From assembly GCA_009733575.1 (NCBI GenBank), contig ML769401.1:278730-342729 (forward strand): a stretch of 64,000 nt of DNA, written 5' to 3'. Positions 10,795-22,799 of the stretch are shown here, one piece after another (position 1 is the stretch's first letter; the number at the start of each line of letters is the position of its first letter). The position numbers were made by a program, and so were the translations under genes. The notes below the pieces were generated by a model. It saw nothing but the letters and a program-made list of their open reading frames with translations, made no database searches and had not been told where the DNA came from. Source of the stretch: Gymnopus androsaceus JB14. Its lineage: Eukaryota > Basidiomycota > Agaricomycetes > Agaricales > Omphalotaceae.

Positions 10795-12610
10795 TATATG
10801 TAGGAATGTTAGGCGCCGGATATGAAAAATCCAAGCGGGAACGACACGACAGTTGCCAAGGATGATCGAACTGCCGCTTGAAGGGCTCTAGAAATATGTC
10901 GCGAACTGGGGGATAAATGCCCGGAAAACGAGAGAACCACGTCTATTTTATGGCGCTTGAGTATTTAGCCACGAGGCAGAGAAACTTTTTGATCTGTATG
11001 CGTAGCGAGATTGGCGACCTGATCGAAGAATTGACTAAATTTCAACCAGGCTATAGTGCGGAGCGGCAACGGATGAGTCGGAAGTTCTGGATATGCGTTG
11101 ATACCAATCCGGAGAATAAAGGTAAAGGATAAGACTGAGTCTACCTTGGAATTTCCTTCTAGTATCCGATACTGCTGAGCGGCGGTAAGATAGATTGACA
11201 GATCAACACAATACTTACCTTATACATGTTTCAGCTTCAGCGTTATCTCATCTCACTTGGTTGTAGGGCCGTCTTGACAGGACTTCGGTCAAAAGTTAGT
11301 AATCATTGTTAAAGCAAGGAACGAGGTTCCTACATAGGGCTTTCGAAGAGTCCTCGAAAACGTCTTGGAAGCATTGCCCGGATATTGAGACTGCCGAGTG
11401 GGTATAAAGTGTGCTCGCGGCATGCTGTCTCAGTCTGTAAAAATGGTCCCCGAACTGAGAGCTGATGAGAAGCCGTTGAGCATATTTTTAGCATGTTATG
11501 TATGGCATGGAGGTAAGACTAACCCGGAAAAACAGAAGGGCAGGGAAGGAGGGACAGACAGGGACAGACAGGGATAGACTGTATTCTACGATGTGTCTGG
11601 ATTTCCATGGAGAGGGTTCCTGAGTACGTCTACGTCCCCAGATAAGCGACACGAAGCGAGCACCTCCGAAGTTGTAGGCAGCGATATCGAAGGCTCGCTT
11701 GGAGCTTTGCAAATGGCATGTAGGGCGGTACTTGTAACGTTAAGAGCAGTAATCGAAAGGCCAAACTCGAGGGCAATTCGGCATGAAAGAAGATGAGAGG
11801 AATCAAGCATATCGGCCAATTGAAAGCGAGTTTCCTGATGTAATGATTCGGAAGGGCATCCGTAGCAAACTCATCCTTTCGATGAGGATCGACCGATTAA
11901 ACTGTAGTAGATATTCAGCAGGAAAGCATGATAAAAATGTCCAACTTACTTGTGCAAACGCTCAAGATCCGCTCCAGCTATCTCATTCAGCCTCGTGAAA
12001 GAATCAGGAAGAAGCAGAAAGAAGAAGAGGTTAACCAAGTTATATTGCGGATTGAAAGCTCTCGGAGAATCCAAAGGACCTAACAAGTCGGGACTGTAGT
12101 ACGAATGCATTTAGTTCTGCTCAGTAACGTACTTATATGATAAGGATGTTGCGCTCACTTACTGCGTCATCGGTCAACATTCTTTGCGCTCACTTAACTT
12201 ACAAAATGTTGACCGATGAAAATCATCTTATCGCCGAGTCATATCTATCTATCTTTTTACGTACGCAATTGAAGAGCCCGAACGGTTCCTTCGACGAACG
12301 AGTGGGTTTTTTCAAACGCATAGAAGCTTGAAAATGCCACGCAAGACTATCATCTTCAAATATTCTACTAGTGACTAGTCGAAAATGAAATGCCTCACAA
12401 TGTGAAGTTAACTATGCAAACATCCTCAGGCTCGCTGAGAGCCAAACTCACCGGTAACGCTTGCGATTAGCCTTGCGTGGACATAAGTTATAGTTTTGGA
12501 TAATGAACCCTCCTTTCTTGACATGCATTATTGCAACACTACCCATTTAGAGCACAAGAAATTTCAACACCACTTCCTGTCATACATCCGACCCGTCTTT
12601 ATCATTGACA
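10795..12610. other. Intergenic stretch, two small repeats only
   Basis: No gene is supported. Near 11,549-11,580 there is a GGGACAGACA direct repeat of about two and a half copies. A perfect hairpin lies at 12,168-12,218. The 5' untranslated region and promoter of the minus-strand gene starting at 10,794 should fall in the first few hundred bases. Confidence 0.4.
12168..12218. repeat. Perfect 14-base inverted repeat
   Basis: CATCGGTCAACATT at 12,168-12,181 is followed after 23 bases by its exact reverse complement at 12,205-12,218. A second short direct repeat (GCGCTCACTTA) occurs just before the hairpin and inside its loop. There is no run of T after it, and it is far from any gene end. 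Confidence 0.6.
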
Positions 12611-14203
12611 TTATATGCCAATGATAACTACTCGCATCCCCATCTTATCCAGATACTGTAATGGCATGTAAACCTCTTCGTCCACCTTCCGGGCACGAAA
12701 GCGGAGCAGCACAGATCGCAGACAAGATACACCCACTACTTCTGCGTAATTGGGGTCCGGTAGCCAGCGAGATGATGCCATGCTAACGAAAGCAGCATCG
12801 TCAAAGGCGGTACCACCAACGTTTAGCGAAAGAGAGCGCAATTTGGGCAGAAGCGGTGAGCCGGAGCTGGACTGTTCGTCAAGCCCACCATGCAAAGTGG
12901 ATATGAGACAGGATGTGATAAGGCTTGTCCCATCATCTTCAAGCGAGACTGATCTCCAAGAGGCAAGGGAGAAGGCGAAAGACGGTAATGACATCCGAAT
13001 CATAAAACCTCAGCCAATGGAATGGAAAGCGACGTGATGCTGCATGAAAGAGCGTGCTACGAACTCATTGAAGGCATGCTCGGACCATATCAGCCCACTG
13101 GTGGATTTTTTACCAGCCACAACGTATGAAGTTCATTCAAGGAGGGGAAAGTATGAGATGAGAGTATGGTCTCCATGAAGTCCTCGTCCACCTTATAATG
13201 GGGAACCAAAGTCAACGAGCGAACTTTGTCTGACAGTCTATGAGGAGTGGCTGCAAGATTTGAATACGACCCATTGGCACTGCGCTGCCAAAGCTTCACA
13301 GTGATGAGATTGGGGCATGTATCCAAAATGCTTGCCATTCTGGCTCGAGTGGGTGCAAAGATGTCCAAGAGACGTAATACGATTCCATAGCAATGCTCCT
13401 TTTAAACTTTTGTGCTGTGAGTGAACAAAGTTTTGGGGAATCGTGAAAGCATTCAGGATCTTTCTCTGACAGTACTAGTAAATTCGAGATCCTCAAGGAT
13501 TGGGAAATGCAGCTGTGAGAAGCTCTGATAATTGGATAAACTGCAGTCACCTCTATATTTGAATGATTTCCAGCGGCGTGAGTGGCGAGTAAGGAATTCA
13601 AGGGAGGGTGGTTGTAGTCCTTGAAGCATGGACATCAATAAAGAGAGGGTGTTCGGCTGATCGTTCCCAATAAAGCTCGAGAGTGGATAGTTGTCCACTA
13701 GTAACCAAAGCGTCGCTCCGGATTTTCTGCCTGATTTTAGACCACAAGCTTGGAGATGATATGGCTAGCGAGCGCCATCGCGTGCATACTGTACTGATTG
13801 CCAAAGCTGGAAGGCGACTGAGGAGAGAGGGTGAGACTCTGGTGGATAGATGACGTTCCTGAAATAAGTTTTCATCGCAAGCAAACTCGAAAACGCGCCC
13901 CAACGTTTCGTTAGGGAGTCGTCTAGTAGGCGAAAGAAGTGATCGTAGCCTTTGCTTGTAGTCGATTAGGCGTTTCTTCTGGGCCTCGACGTATAAAATC
14001 TGCGATTTAAGCCGAATGATTTCGGACTCGTAGTCCTCGAGGTCTCTGTCCGAGAGAAGGAGCATTTCCTGAACTTCCTGCATTTCGAACGCCGTTCCGT
14101 ATTCTGAACGAAGTTTGGTGTATAGTTCGGCGGTATTCGCGTTAATTCGCGGTGTAAACACTGGGTTTTTGCACCGCGAGCAGAAGCTCGAAGTCTGGGA
14201 CAT
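12611..14203 (-). pseudogene. F-box family gene, copy 1, frameshifted
   Basis: The 5' part (14,203-13,598) reads MSQTSSFCSRCKNPVF, a CxxC motif, then a coiled-coil-like segment (LEDYESEIIRLKSQ). An F-box-like motif follows (RRLPNETLGRVFEFACDEN, roughly residues 95-115), then WSK and RS repeats typical of this family. The frame then breaks near 13,610 by an apparent one-base deletion, again near 13,500, and again between about 13,090 and 13,000. Each later piece (RRWKSFKYRGD, CPNLITVKLWQ, FDDAAFVSMASSRWLPDPNY) matches the intact paralogue at 29,612-31,213, so this is a decayed copy. Intact members would be F-box substrate adaptors with leucine-rich C-terminal repeats for SCF ubiquitin ligases. 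Confidence 0.8.
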
Positions 14204-14740
14204 TTTGGTGGGGAAGAACGCTGTGGATGGAGTCAGTCAGACGTTTCTATATATACAGCTATTGCTGCACCTAAAACCGTTACAAACCAATGTTCTAGCC
14301 TGATATTTGGTAGAAGAGAACTCGAGTTGAGTTGATTGTGGTAGAGTTACTTAGCGCCCATAGAGAACAGGCGCTTTCTTCTTGTCGTCACCAGGTACTT
14401 ATATTCTAAGCTGTTCAGATATCGCAGTAATATTCAAGTTATAGTATCCTATAGTCAACCCTCACAGATTCATTGAAACCCACGAAAAGTAAGGGCATAT
14501 ACAGTACATATTTATTCTGCTTTGAAGAACACGTTGACTCTGCGTGAGGTACTGAGCACCTGTTTTCTTCTTCATCCTCTTGCCTTGAGCGGGGGAGGTT
14601 GCTCAATTCAAAAAGTCGGCGGATGCGCCAGTCAGCCTCGAGCCATTTTCCATCTTCTGCGTATCGTTATAGACCAAGGAATCTTCTTCATTGTACGAAG
14701 TTCGAGCGTTATTGAATAATAACTCCCAATCAGCCTTGTA
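14204..14740. other. Intergenic, 5' flank of F-box copy 1
   Basis: No gene is recognised. About 100 bases upstream of the F-box start resemble the stretch around 17,600-17,690 next to the F-box relic, so the duplication included upstream sequence. Confidence 0.4.
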
Positions 14741-17410
14741 CTAGGTTACATCTTCGTAATAGCTGCCTTGGATGCGTTTCCGGATCTGTGACAAGGCGAT
14801 AAGTTGTTTGATAATCTGGTAATAGTCTGCAGAGAAATGTGTATCATCTAACCATAAAAAAAAAACACAAAACGCACCTTTATCGGGAACTTCCCTGAAG
14901 AGTTCATATCACTCTCCTCCATCTTCAGCTTTACAGGCTAGACAGCCTTACAACAGTCATTAAAAGGTCTTTCATTTCCTCGCGCACAGTAGGTGATATT
15001 TTCGATCGATGCCTTGCTTTCCGGTTAGAAGAATGTTCTAGAGCTAGAACCTGATTCCCTTCGTCGTCGTCACCGTCTTCTGCAACAGACATGGATTTCA
15101 TTGCGTCACGTCTACTCTTGGATCAAACCGCAGGCTCATCGTTACTCGTCGTGACTTTCGCCTTCCTACCCCTTCGTTCTCGAGATTCTGTGTGTACCGC
15201 GATTTGACGCCTCAGGGCCTTTAAGTAGCTGCTTATCTGAGGCGTTGGAAGACGGTGAAGATTCTACAAGAATTGAAGGAGACGACCAGGAAGATTCAGA
15301 AAAAAAAGGGCATAAAATAATTGTTCCAGCAGACATACCATGGCGCTCACGACATTCCTTTTCTTCTACAACTTCAAGATGATCTTCGGCATCCTTCTTA
15401 TCGAACGATTCATCAGCTGATAAGACTCTGGTAGCTGCTTCGGAGGGCCTCCAACGTTTTCACGAGCAGCTCCGCGTTCGTACCCATTGATGTCTATTTC
15501 TGGGAATTTTTCGGCCTCCTTCTCACTACGAGAAATGAGACATTGAGGTCGTCTTCGTCCATGTCGTCCGCTTCTTCAGCTTCTAGGATGGGGGGTACGT
15601 TGATTAGATAGTGCGAGTAGTTGATTTAAAATATGACCTACCAGCATCTCCTCTTGCTCTTCTTGATCTTGCTCTTCTTGAGTCGATTTATTGAAAGCAC
15701 CGGCTCCGATGACCTTGCCATCGACATCAAGCTTAGATCTCGCAAGTTGTTACATGGCCTCTTCTTCATAATGAACCAGAGGATCAGTACGGTCTTAGTT
15801 AGGCCTAAAGCAGTCCCCTCTAGAGGTTGACGGTTGAAAACTATAGAAGGCAGGTCACCAAGCTAGGTCTTAGTCTGTCCGATACGATGGGCACGAGCCC
15901 GAGTTTGAAAATCGGCATGAGGTTCCTGTGACGTCAAGGTAAGGAGATCAAGGAGTGAAAGACGAGAAAGATGAAGAATATGATCTGTCAGTCTCCTAGA
16001 GCGTGCATAAATTTCGTCCATGATAACAGTATCGGCGGTTCGCAAAGACCGCGATCCTAGGTTGAGGGGATGAAAGCTTTGTATTTTGACTCTTTGCATT
16101 GGGCAGAGCGACGAAAGAGGCGCGCTCCTCTGCGTTGCTGCCCCCATTGAGTGGCAAGAACTCCAAATGCCGGGCCATTGTATTCATCACTAGTCATTCG
16201 GAATAAGAATCTTGACAGGAAGCGATGAGCTTTACAGACTGAACATGATAGCAACGCACTCTGTGTAGTGGTTAAAAAAAACTGCGGTAAAACCCGTTCC
16301 AAGAGCTCGAATTTACCAGAAGTACGAGATACCGGTGACCTGTCTCTGACGCACTTGAATAAGAATGCTGTTGGCAGTTCTTTCGAAGTTGCATGTGTTC
16401 ATTGCTGAGACCGGTACCTTTTTCTCTAAAGTCGACCGCTTTAGTTTACAGATGAACCATGGAGTCAAAACCATGACGAAATAGTTCTTACCCCCGGCGT
16501 TTGCCATCCACAATTATCTCTGTCTTCATCTGCTTGTAAAGCTGACTTTGTAAGGCACTCATGCGGACCTTGATGACCTGCTCAACCTTGTCGGGCAGCT
16601 CGCTTTCGACATCTTTTCAGTCGAAGGTCCTTGTACAAACGACGAATGATACGAAGGGCCTCATCTTCATTTAGCTCAGGCCTATCTTCTGTTCCGCTAT
16701 TACCGAATTGAGTATTGAACCCAAAATGGACCACTCGTCGAGGGATTTGACATAGTGGATTTGGCATAGTGGAAGACTTTTGGTAAAGAAAGTTCAACAA
16801 CGCCCGTTCTTAAAAGGAGTGCCAACAAGAATGAGACGGAATGAGAATGATAGTAAGTGGTGATCATTTTAGAGAGCTTGGATTGGGTGTTTTTCATTCA
16901 ATGACCCTCGTCTAGGAAGAAGGGAATATGAAGATGAAGAGGACTAGACCGTACCTATGATCATATGGAATTATTTCATTTTCCACAGAATAATTGAGCG
17001 AGCGTCGTCATTGAACAGCAGGTGGATTTCCCAATACGGAGATCCCTTGCAGCGCTCAAGCGCTCAGGATTCACTTTCTCGGAGACCACTTGGCAAAGTC
17101 TCCGGACCCGACCAGTTAATGTAGTCATGGTAGATATAGGAACAATGAATAGGATGCCGTTTGACTGCAATGAGGGATGCTATGATGAGAAATAGTTCGG
17201 ATGCTTTTAGGTACCGAGCCCTGTAAAAAAAACTATTCAGTGAAGCACAACGAAAATAATCTGTACTTGCCATTTTTTCCACAAACAAAGAATAGAAGGT
17301 AGGCAAATAATTTTCTCGGATATCCTATGTGCAACAGCGTAATTCTTGTCCTGATGCTCCGAGACTTGTCTCAGGCCAATCCTTCAACTTCGTTCTGCTG
17401 ACTGATTGAG
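14741..17410 (-). pseudogene. Decayed SNF2/STH1-type chromatin-remodelling ATPase
   Basis: Pieces of a SWI/SNF- or RSC-type ATPase occur in the right order but in different frames, with stops. From the 5' side: YAVAHRISEKI near 17,330; a degraded LIASLIAVKRHPI...VPISTM block near 17,110-17,230; HRMKNTQSKLSKMITTYYHS near 16,850-16,900; LNEDEALRIIRRLYKDLR near 16,640-16,690; DKVEQVIKVRMSALQSQLYK near 16,540-16,600; TADTVI near 16,030; RAHRIGQTK (helicase motif VI) near 15,870-15,895; a KSTQEEQ block near 15,670-15,690; and a bromodomain end, DYYQIIKQLIALSQIRKR, near 14,760-14,820, stopping at 14,741. The N-terminal part and the canonical Walker A are missing. An intact copy would move nucleosomes using ATP; this one cannot be translated. 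Confidence 0.85.
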
Positions 17411-17439
17411 AGCTGTCCATGTCAACTGTTGATGCTCCA

Positions 17440-17690
17440 GCTCGAAATTACGTCCCAATGTTTCGATATGAAGTATTTTAGTACGGATAGAAGTGATCGG
17501 AGCCATCCAGGCGTTTCTTCTAGACCTCGACATATATAGAATATCTGCGAATGTTAAACAGAGTTTAACACCGCGAGCAGAAACTCGAATCCTGAGACAT
17601 TTTTGACGGCTATGGATGGAGTCAGTCAGACATTTCGACGTATACCACTATTACCACACACCTTTACAAACCAATTTTACAGCCTGATGT
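17440..17690 (-). pseudogene. F-box gene 5' end relic
   Basis: This short stretch aligns with the 5' part and upstream region of the F-box copies. It has a degraded F-box region near 17,445-17,480, the coiled-coil region near 17,510-17,550, and the CxxC start region (ACCGCGAGCAGAAACTCGA) near 17,569-17,587 next to a CAT start complement. It also has the same upstream sequence as copy 1 at about 14,215-14,300. About 130 bases between the coiled coil and the start are deleted. It abuts the truncated SNF2 pseudogene. Confidence 0.65.
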
Positions 17691-18985
17691 GATTGGGAGA
17701 GAGCTCAATTTTTGTTCGAGTTAGTTCAATTGCAACTTGGTTGTGGCTGAAAGAGTTATTTAACGCTCACACAGGCGCGCGCTTCTTCTGGCACTGCGTT
17801 GTCAAGCAGCACGCAGTACTATTTCCTTACTCGTAAATTCGAGGAATTCTGGGCAGTGTTTGGGGCGTGTGTGTTCTTTCGCTTCGATAGTTTTCTTATT
17901 CCCGACACTTTGGCGCAACTTTGGCGCGAAAGTATGTATATATATGTAGAGAATCTTTGCGTTTGATTTTGACGCGAGGACATTGTCAATGTTACTGTAT
18001 CCAATCTCAGTGAGGATGACATTGAGGAGCAAAATAGGTGTCACCCCTGTGGATTCTAATTTGACATTTTGAGCTCTAGATCTCTTAGATACATATAATA
18101 GATTCACGCGTCCGAGTCTTCAGGAAAACTTAAGGTTCAATTGCAAGTACATACAAGTCGATTCATCACAGCAGATCAGGACCCATCAGGGATGAGCGCG
18201 ATCGTTTCCCAAGGCCCCTTTGTTTTGTGGCCTAGAGCAACGAATGAATGTGTAGCACTGCAAATAGGAGGTACTACCACTGGCGAAGATGAGAAAACAC
18301 GGAAAGAAGGATGGCTCGAATGCAGGGAGTTAGAATGGAAAAGGGAAAGATTAATTCAAACACGACAAGGTTCGACAGAAAGGTATGCTATTACTTGGCT
18401 ATTACTGTAAGCTATTTACGAGTCCCGTGGATGATTGCCGTGCGTGCGATACGGCTGCCTTTCAAACACGTTCATTTTCAATATATCTTTACTTCGACCG
18501 CGTATAGACTTCCTCCCTTTCTCCGACTCTATTAGCGCTATCCAAGGCTCAGGCTCCAGGTTATGCTCCCAATCTTCTCCTTCCAAGACTGCTGAGAGAA
18601 GGTAAACGGTACCCCACAACTTGGATCTCTGGGAGACTCGGACGAGAGTAGCGTAGCTCGGTACGCATCGTCAATGCAGTTGATTTACCTCCAATTCCAC
18701 TGAAATGTAATGTTCAGCACTCTCGAGACGTAAACCCTTGGAGGGGCTCGTCCGTTCTTAACACCAATGGACTCCCCGTGTTACTCTTCGACGCTCACAA
18801 TGCCAATTTACGACAATTCATTCCTTTTATCAACCTCAGGCAATAATGCTCAGTGAGTAACTGGATCCAATCGAATATCCTCAACTAATGTTACTGGACA
18901 GTTTACCTGGTACATCCAACATCAACCAGTAATTCATCCAAACTATTTCCTATCCAGTACGCTCAGATCTAATCCTCTAGGTCAA
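17691..18985. other. Intergenic stretch, nothing recognised
   Basis: The open frames in this stretch are short and show no domain. I see no RNA gene or repeat of note. Confidence 0.4.
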
Positions 18986-19765
18986 ATGCAGAATCCACAG
19001 CTATCCGTCGAACGCGAAAAGAACTATTCGCCGACGACTTTCCGTTTCACACACGCTACAATCATTCAACGACGAGCTACAACAATGACATACGTTGGCT
19101 CACCTGCATCTCTTACTGATACTCTTCCCGACTCTTTAGAAGAAACAAGTTATATTGACCCAATGGATCTCTGGAGAACATACACGAAACGTTCTGTAGA
19201 TGATCGGGAGGGTCGAACGCCATTAACAGTGGGTGGAATTGTCTTTTGATGCAAAACACTTTCCAATGCTCAATGGTAACACAAGTGCACATGGAAATTA
19301 GGAACCGATGAAGGGTTTATAGAATGTGGTTATGGGGCGACGCCAAAGTTAATGAGGCGTCATGTCCAAACAACTCACATGCATATCAAGTGCGTACCTT
19401 TGGCTCGGCTTCAAAGTTCAATTCTAAAGAAAAATGGCCGCTTCTAGGCGCTATCGCTGCGAAATTTGTGATCAAGCCTTTTCTCAAGTATGCAATCGCG
19501 TTGCATCATGTCCATTGCTTTACTGACGAACCAATGGTGTTGAAGGGAGCCTTACTGCACTCTCATAAAGCTTCTAAACAGTACGTCACTTTCTTCGCTG
19601 TCATGTCTATGCAGAATGTTATATCATTCCTACAGCTCTCAGATTAGGCCATACAAATGCCCCTTTGAGGGCTGCGATAAGACATACGTTGATTGCCCAA
19701 CCCTCCTTCGACATAAAAAAATCAATCATAACTATATCCCAAAACCTATAACACGATACAGATAG
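18986..19765 (+). pseudogene. C2H2 zinc-finger gene, apparently decayed
   Basis: Three zinc-finger pieces lie in order. The first is IECGYGATPKLMRRHVQTTH near 19,318-19,380. The second starts CEICDQAFSQ near 19,451-19,480 and continues in another frame as YAIALHHVH. The third is CPFEGCDKTYVDCPTLLRHK...H near 19,655-19,725, a complete C-x4-C-x12-H-x4-H finger, with a stop at 19,763-19,765. A normal intron (19,588-19,642, GTACGT...CTACAG) precedes the last finger, but finger two needs a one-base shift. The N-terminal frame (18,986-19,249) ends in a stop before finger one. Either splicing is unusual or the gene has decayed. An intact form would be a DNA-binding regulator. Confidence 0.5.
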
Positions 19766-20152
19766 GTCACGTAGCATACTTACTAATACCATGACCACCA
19801 CAACATTCTCGAGCATTCCCCCTATGGACCTGGCAGGTTTGTTCATATGTATTAAGTGCATTGCCTATACACGCAGCGCTGTCTTTTCTCTGTACCTACT
19901 TACCTACCTGTATTCTGACCCGGAGATTAGATAAGATAAGCGAACTGAAAATAACGCGCTCACCGTCTTCTCTTTTTGTCCTTTCTCTTCCACCATGAAA
20001 AGCCAACTCTAAGAGCACAGTTCTCCAGCTTATACCGTTCAAAATCTCCCGAGAAATCAGAATTGTTTCAGTAATTTTTTGATGACGGGCGCTCACGCTG
20101 TTTCCTTTTCAAGTTCAACACGTTTCCCAGAGATTCCAAGCATCTTCTCAAT
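19766..20152. other. Intergenic, promoter side of the AP-1 mu gene
   Basis: No gene is recognised. The stretch just before 20,153 should hold the core promoter and 5' untranslated region of the adaptor gene, but I see no diagnostic site. Confidence 0.4.
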
Positions 20153-22010
20153 ATGGCCTCCCTAATAGCCATCCTCGACGTTAAAGGTTTGCAAAAGTAC
20201 CGTATCCCAGTATCTAATAAGCTAATACCTCACAGGAAAACCTTTAATCCAACGAATGTATCGCGACGATGTCCCTGTTACCTCTTTGGAACAATTTATC
20301 CCAATTATATACGAGATGGAGGAGGAGAATCAGCAAATAGTACCGTGTTTTACAAGGGATGGAGTGAATTATATGCATATCAAGCATTCCAATCTCTATT
20401 GTGCGTTCTTGGATCTATGTTTCTCGAAAAAATCTAATCACTTTCACAGTGCTAGCAGTTTCCCGACGAAATACAAACGCGATGGAAGCTCTTATCTTCC
20501 TCAACAAGCTCAAAGAAGTCTTGATCGAGTACTTCAAAGCTCTGGAGGAAGAATCCATTCGGGATAACTTTGTGGTTATCTACGAGCTCATGGACGAGAT
20601 GATGGATTTCGGGCATCCTCAAGCAACCGAGAGCAAGATTCTACAAGAGTGCGTGTTCTTCTCCTCTTCTTTATTTACTGACTGGATCTCTGTTTCCAGG
20701 TATATAACACAGGAGTATCACGCCCTCGAAATTCAGCAACAAGCCAAGTCTCTTGCGTCGGTAACAAACGCTGTGTCATGGCGTTCAGAAGGGCTCAAGT
20801 ACAAGCGAAACGAAGTGTTTCTAGACGTCATCGAGAGCGTTAACATGCTGGTTATACCGGTTCTCTTCTACTCGGTACTGTTACTAACAGTAGCTCTGTC
20901 GCGCAGGTGAACACATCTGGCTCTGTCGTACGATCCGAAATCCTTGGACAGGTAGCAATGAAATGCTATCTATCTGGCATGCCTGAGCTCCGACTTGGGC
21001 TGAACGACAAGGTTGCGACTGAGAGTAGTCGTTGTGAGTACGCCCAATTCCATACAAAACTCGCGTTTACTGATCGTGGATCTAGCCGGAGCAAAAGCAA
21101 TAGAGATGGAAGACATGCGGTTCCACCAGTGTGTGCGTCTGGCTCGGTTCGAGAGCGATAGGACGATATCTTTCATACCACCAGACGGAGAATTCGAGCT
21201 TATGAGCTACCGTGAGTCCCGTCTATCTATTCCTTTGCCTGTTATTTTCTTCCCTGTCGCGGTCGAAAATCCCCCCTCACTAACTCCGCTATATAGGAAT
21301 CTCAACACACATCGAAAAACCGCTCATCTGGGTCGAAGCCTCAGTAAACCACTTTGGAACCCGGATTCAGTTCACGGTCAAGGTTACCGCGCAATTCAAG
21401 AGAAGCTCAAGCGCAAATAACGTTGAGATCGTGGTTCCGGTACCAGAGGATGCTGATACGCCCAAATTCAAGGTGCGTATCTGCGCTCCGCATTGCTCAC
21501 ATGGAGACCATTCACCATCTTTTACATAGGTCCCCGCAGGCTCCGCCTCCTATGCACCAGACAAATCTGCCTTTGTCTGGAAACTCAAAAAGCTACCTGG
21601 GGGCAAAGACTACACTATGCGTGCAGAGCTTAGCTTGCCTACTGTGAGGTCAAGCGATGTTGACTATGCTCTTGCCGCAGAGAAGGGCCAACGACAACCG
21701 ATTACGGTCAAGTTTGAGATTCCGTATTTTACGGTTAGTGGGATCAAGGTATGCGATGAATTTGATATGCTGCTGGTGTTTAAAAATATGGATATCCTAA
21801 CGTTGGTTCTTGCAGGTCCGATATCTCAAGACGATTGAAAAATCAGGGTACCAAGCAGTTCCTTGGGTGAGGTATATCACACAGAATGGTGATTATAGGT
21901 ACGTGTGCTGCTTATTACCTTGCTCCCCGTGGCTAACATTGTTGTGTAGTTTAAGAACGGGCTCATTACCGTCGGCTGCGGCGCGAGGGGATGGGTACGA
22001 GGACCATTAG
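20153..22010 (+). CDS. APM1: AP-1 clathrin-adaptor complex mu subunit
   Basis: This is the medium (mu) subunit of AP-1, which binds tyrosine-based sorting signals and links cargo to clathrin at the trans-Golgi and endosomes. Ten exons give 446 residues: 20,153-20,186, 20,236-20,400, 20,450-20,648, 20,700-20,850, 20,907-21,033, 21,086-21,211, 21,297-21,472, 21,530-21,748, 21,816-21,898 and 21,950-22,010. All introns are GT...AG and about 49-85 bases. The longin-like N-terminus reads MASLIAILDVKGKPLIQR. The linker has ALEEESIRDNFVVIYELMDE and AVSWRSEGLKYKRNEVFLDV. The mu-homology domain has SGMPELRLGLNDK, FHQCVRLARFESDRTISF and, near the end, KSGYQAVPWVRYITQNGDY. These are hallmarks of AP-1 mu rather than AP-2 mu. 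After the usual C-terminus there is a short extra tail ending GYEDH. The gene looks intact. Confidence 0.95.
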
Positions 22011-22799
22011 TCGTTAGTTAATAGTTAGTTGAGTTGGCTGGGGGGCTCATATGATTCGGTATTCAATAGCAAGTTGTGATAATCGACGCTTTTTGTGTTC
22101 TTCTTCCTGCCTCGATGGTCATTGATTGCATAAAAACAGGATTTTTCTAGTCTTCAGCGTTATCGACCCTCTCTTCATATTGTTGAATCGATTCTTTCGA
22201 TGCATATGTCCCTGGAGCACGACATTCGATGCGCTGTCGTTGTGCGTTGATCACAAGATCACATCTGATCGAGTCTAAAAGACAACAAGAGCTTCTCGTA
22301 TTAGTGATGTAAACGAACGTCCTAGATTGGTGTCTTTTGTTCTTTGCCTCAAGGGTTGAGAGAAGCAGGATAGTACGTATACGAGAGGTATATAAGAAGC
22401 TTCGATTGAGGTGGTACTTTGTCTATCTTTCTTCTTTTGCCTTTTCTTTCTTTTTCTCTTCGAGATCTCTAGCAGCTGTTCCTACAGTCCTATTCTTTTT
22501 GGTTCCAGGTCATGCCACTCTCGGTGTGTTGATATCGTCTACTGAATTGAAACTCTGGATTTACAATGCTTCAAAGACGATAACAGTCGGTGTTACCAAT
22601 GATGTGTTTTTTCGGATCCTAGCGCAAATATTACCTAGATATTTTCTGGTTCTGGGAACTTTACGTGCGTCTTTAGTGACTTTTCATAAGAATCCGATTC
22701 CTGACTCCCTGTTTTATTTTGTATTGTAGGGTGATAGAAAGTACGGCTAACGCTGTTGCTGGTAGAACACTCATTCTTGCGTTCAAATGGTTCATTTGA
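22011..22799. other. Intergenic stretch
   Basis: No gene is supported. An open frame at 22,337-22,729 encodes a hydrophobic, T-rich-derived peptide without recognisable domain and may be chance. Confidence 0.35.

Noticed and set aside
20153..22010. AP-2 mu (APM4) instead of AP-1 mu
   Set aside because: The length, ESIRDNFVVIYELMDE linker and C-terminal YITQNGDY motif fit AP-1 mu better.
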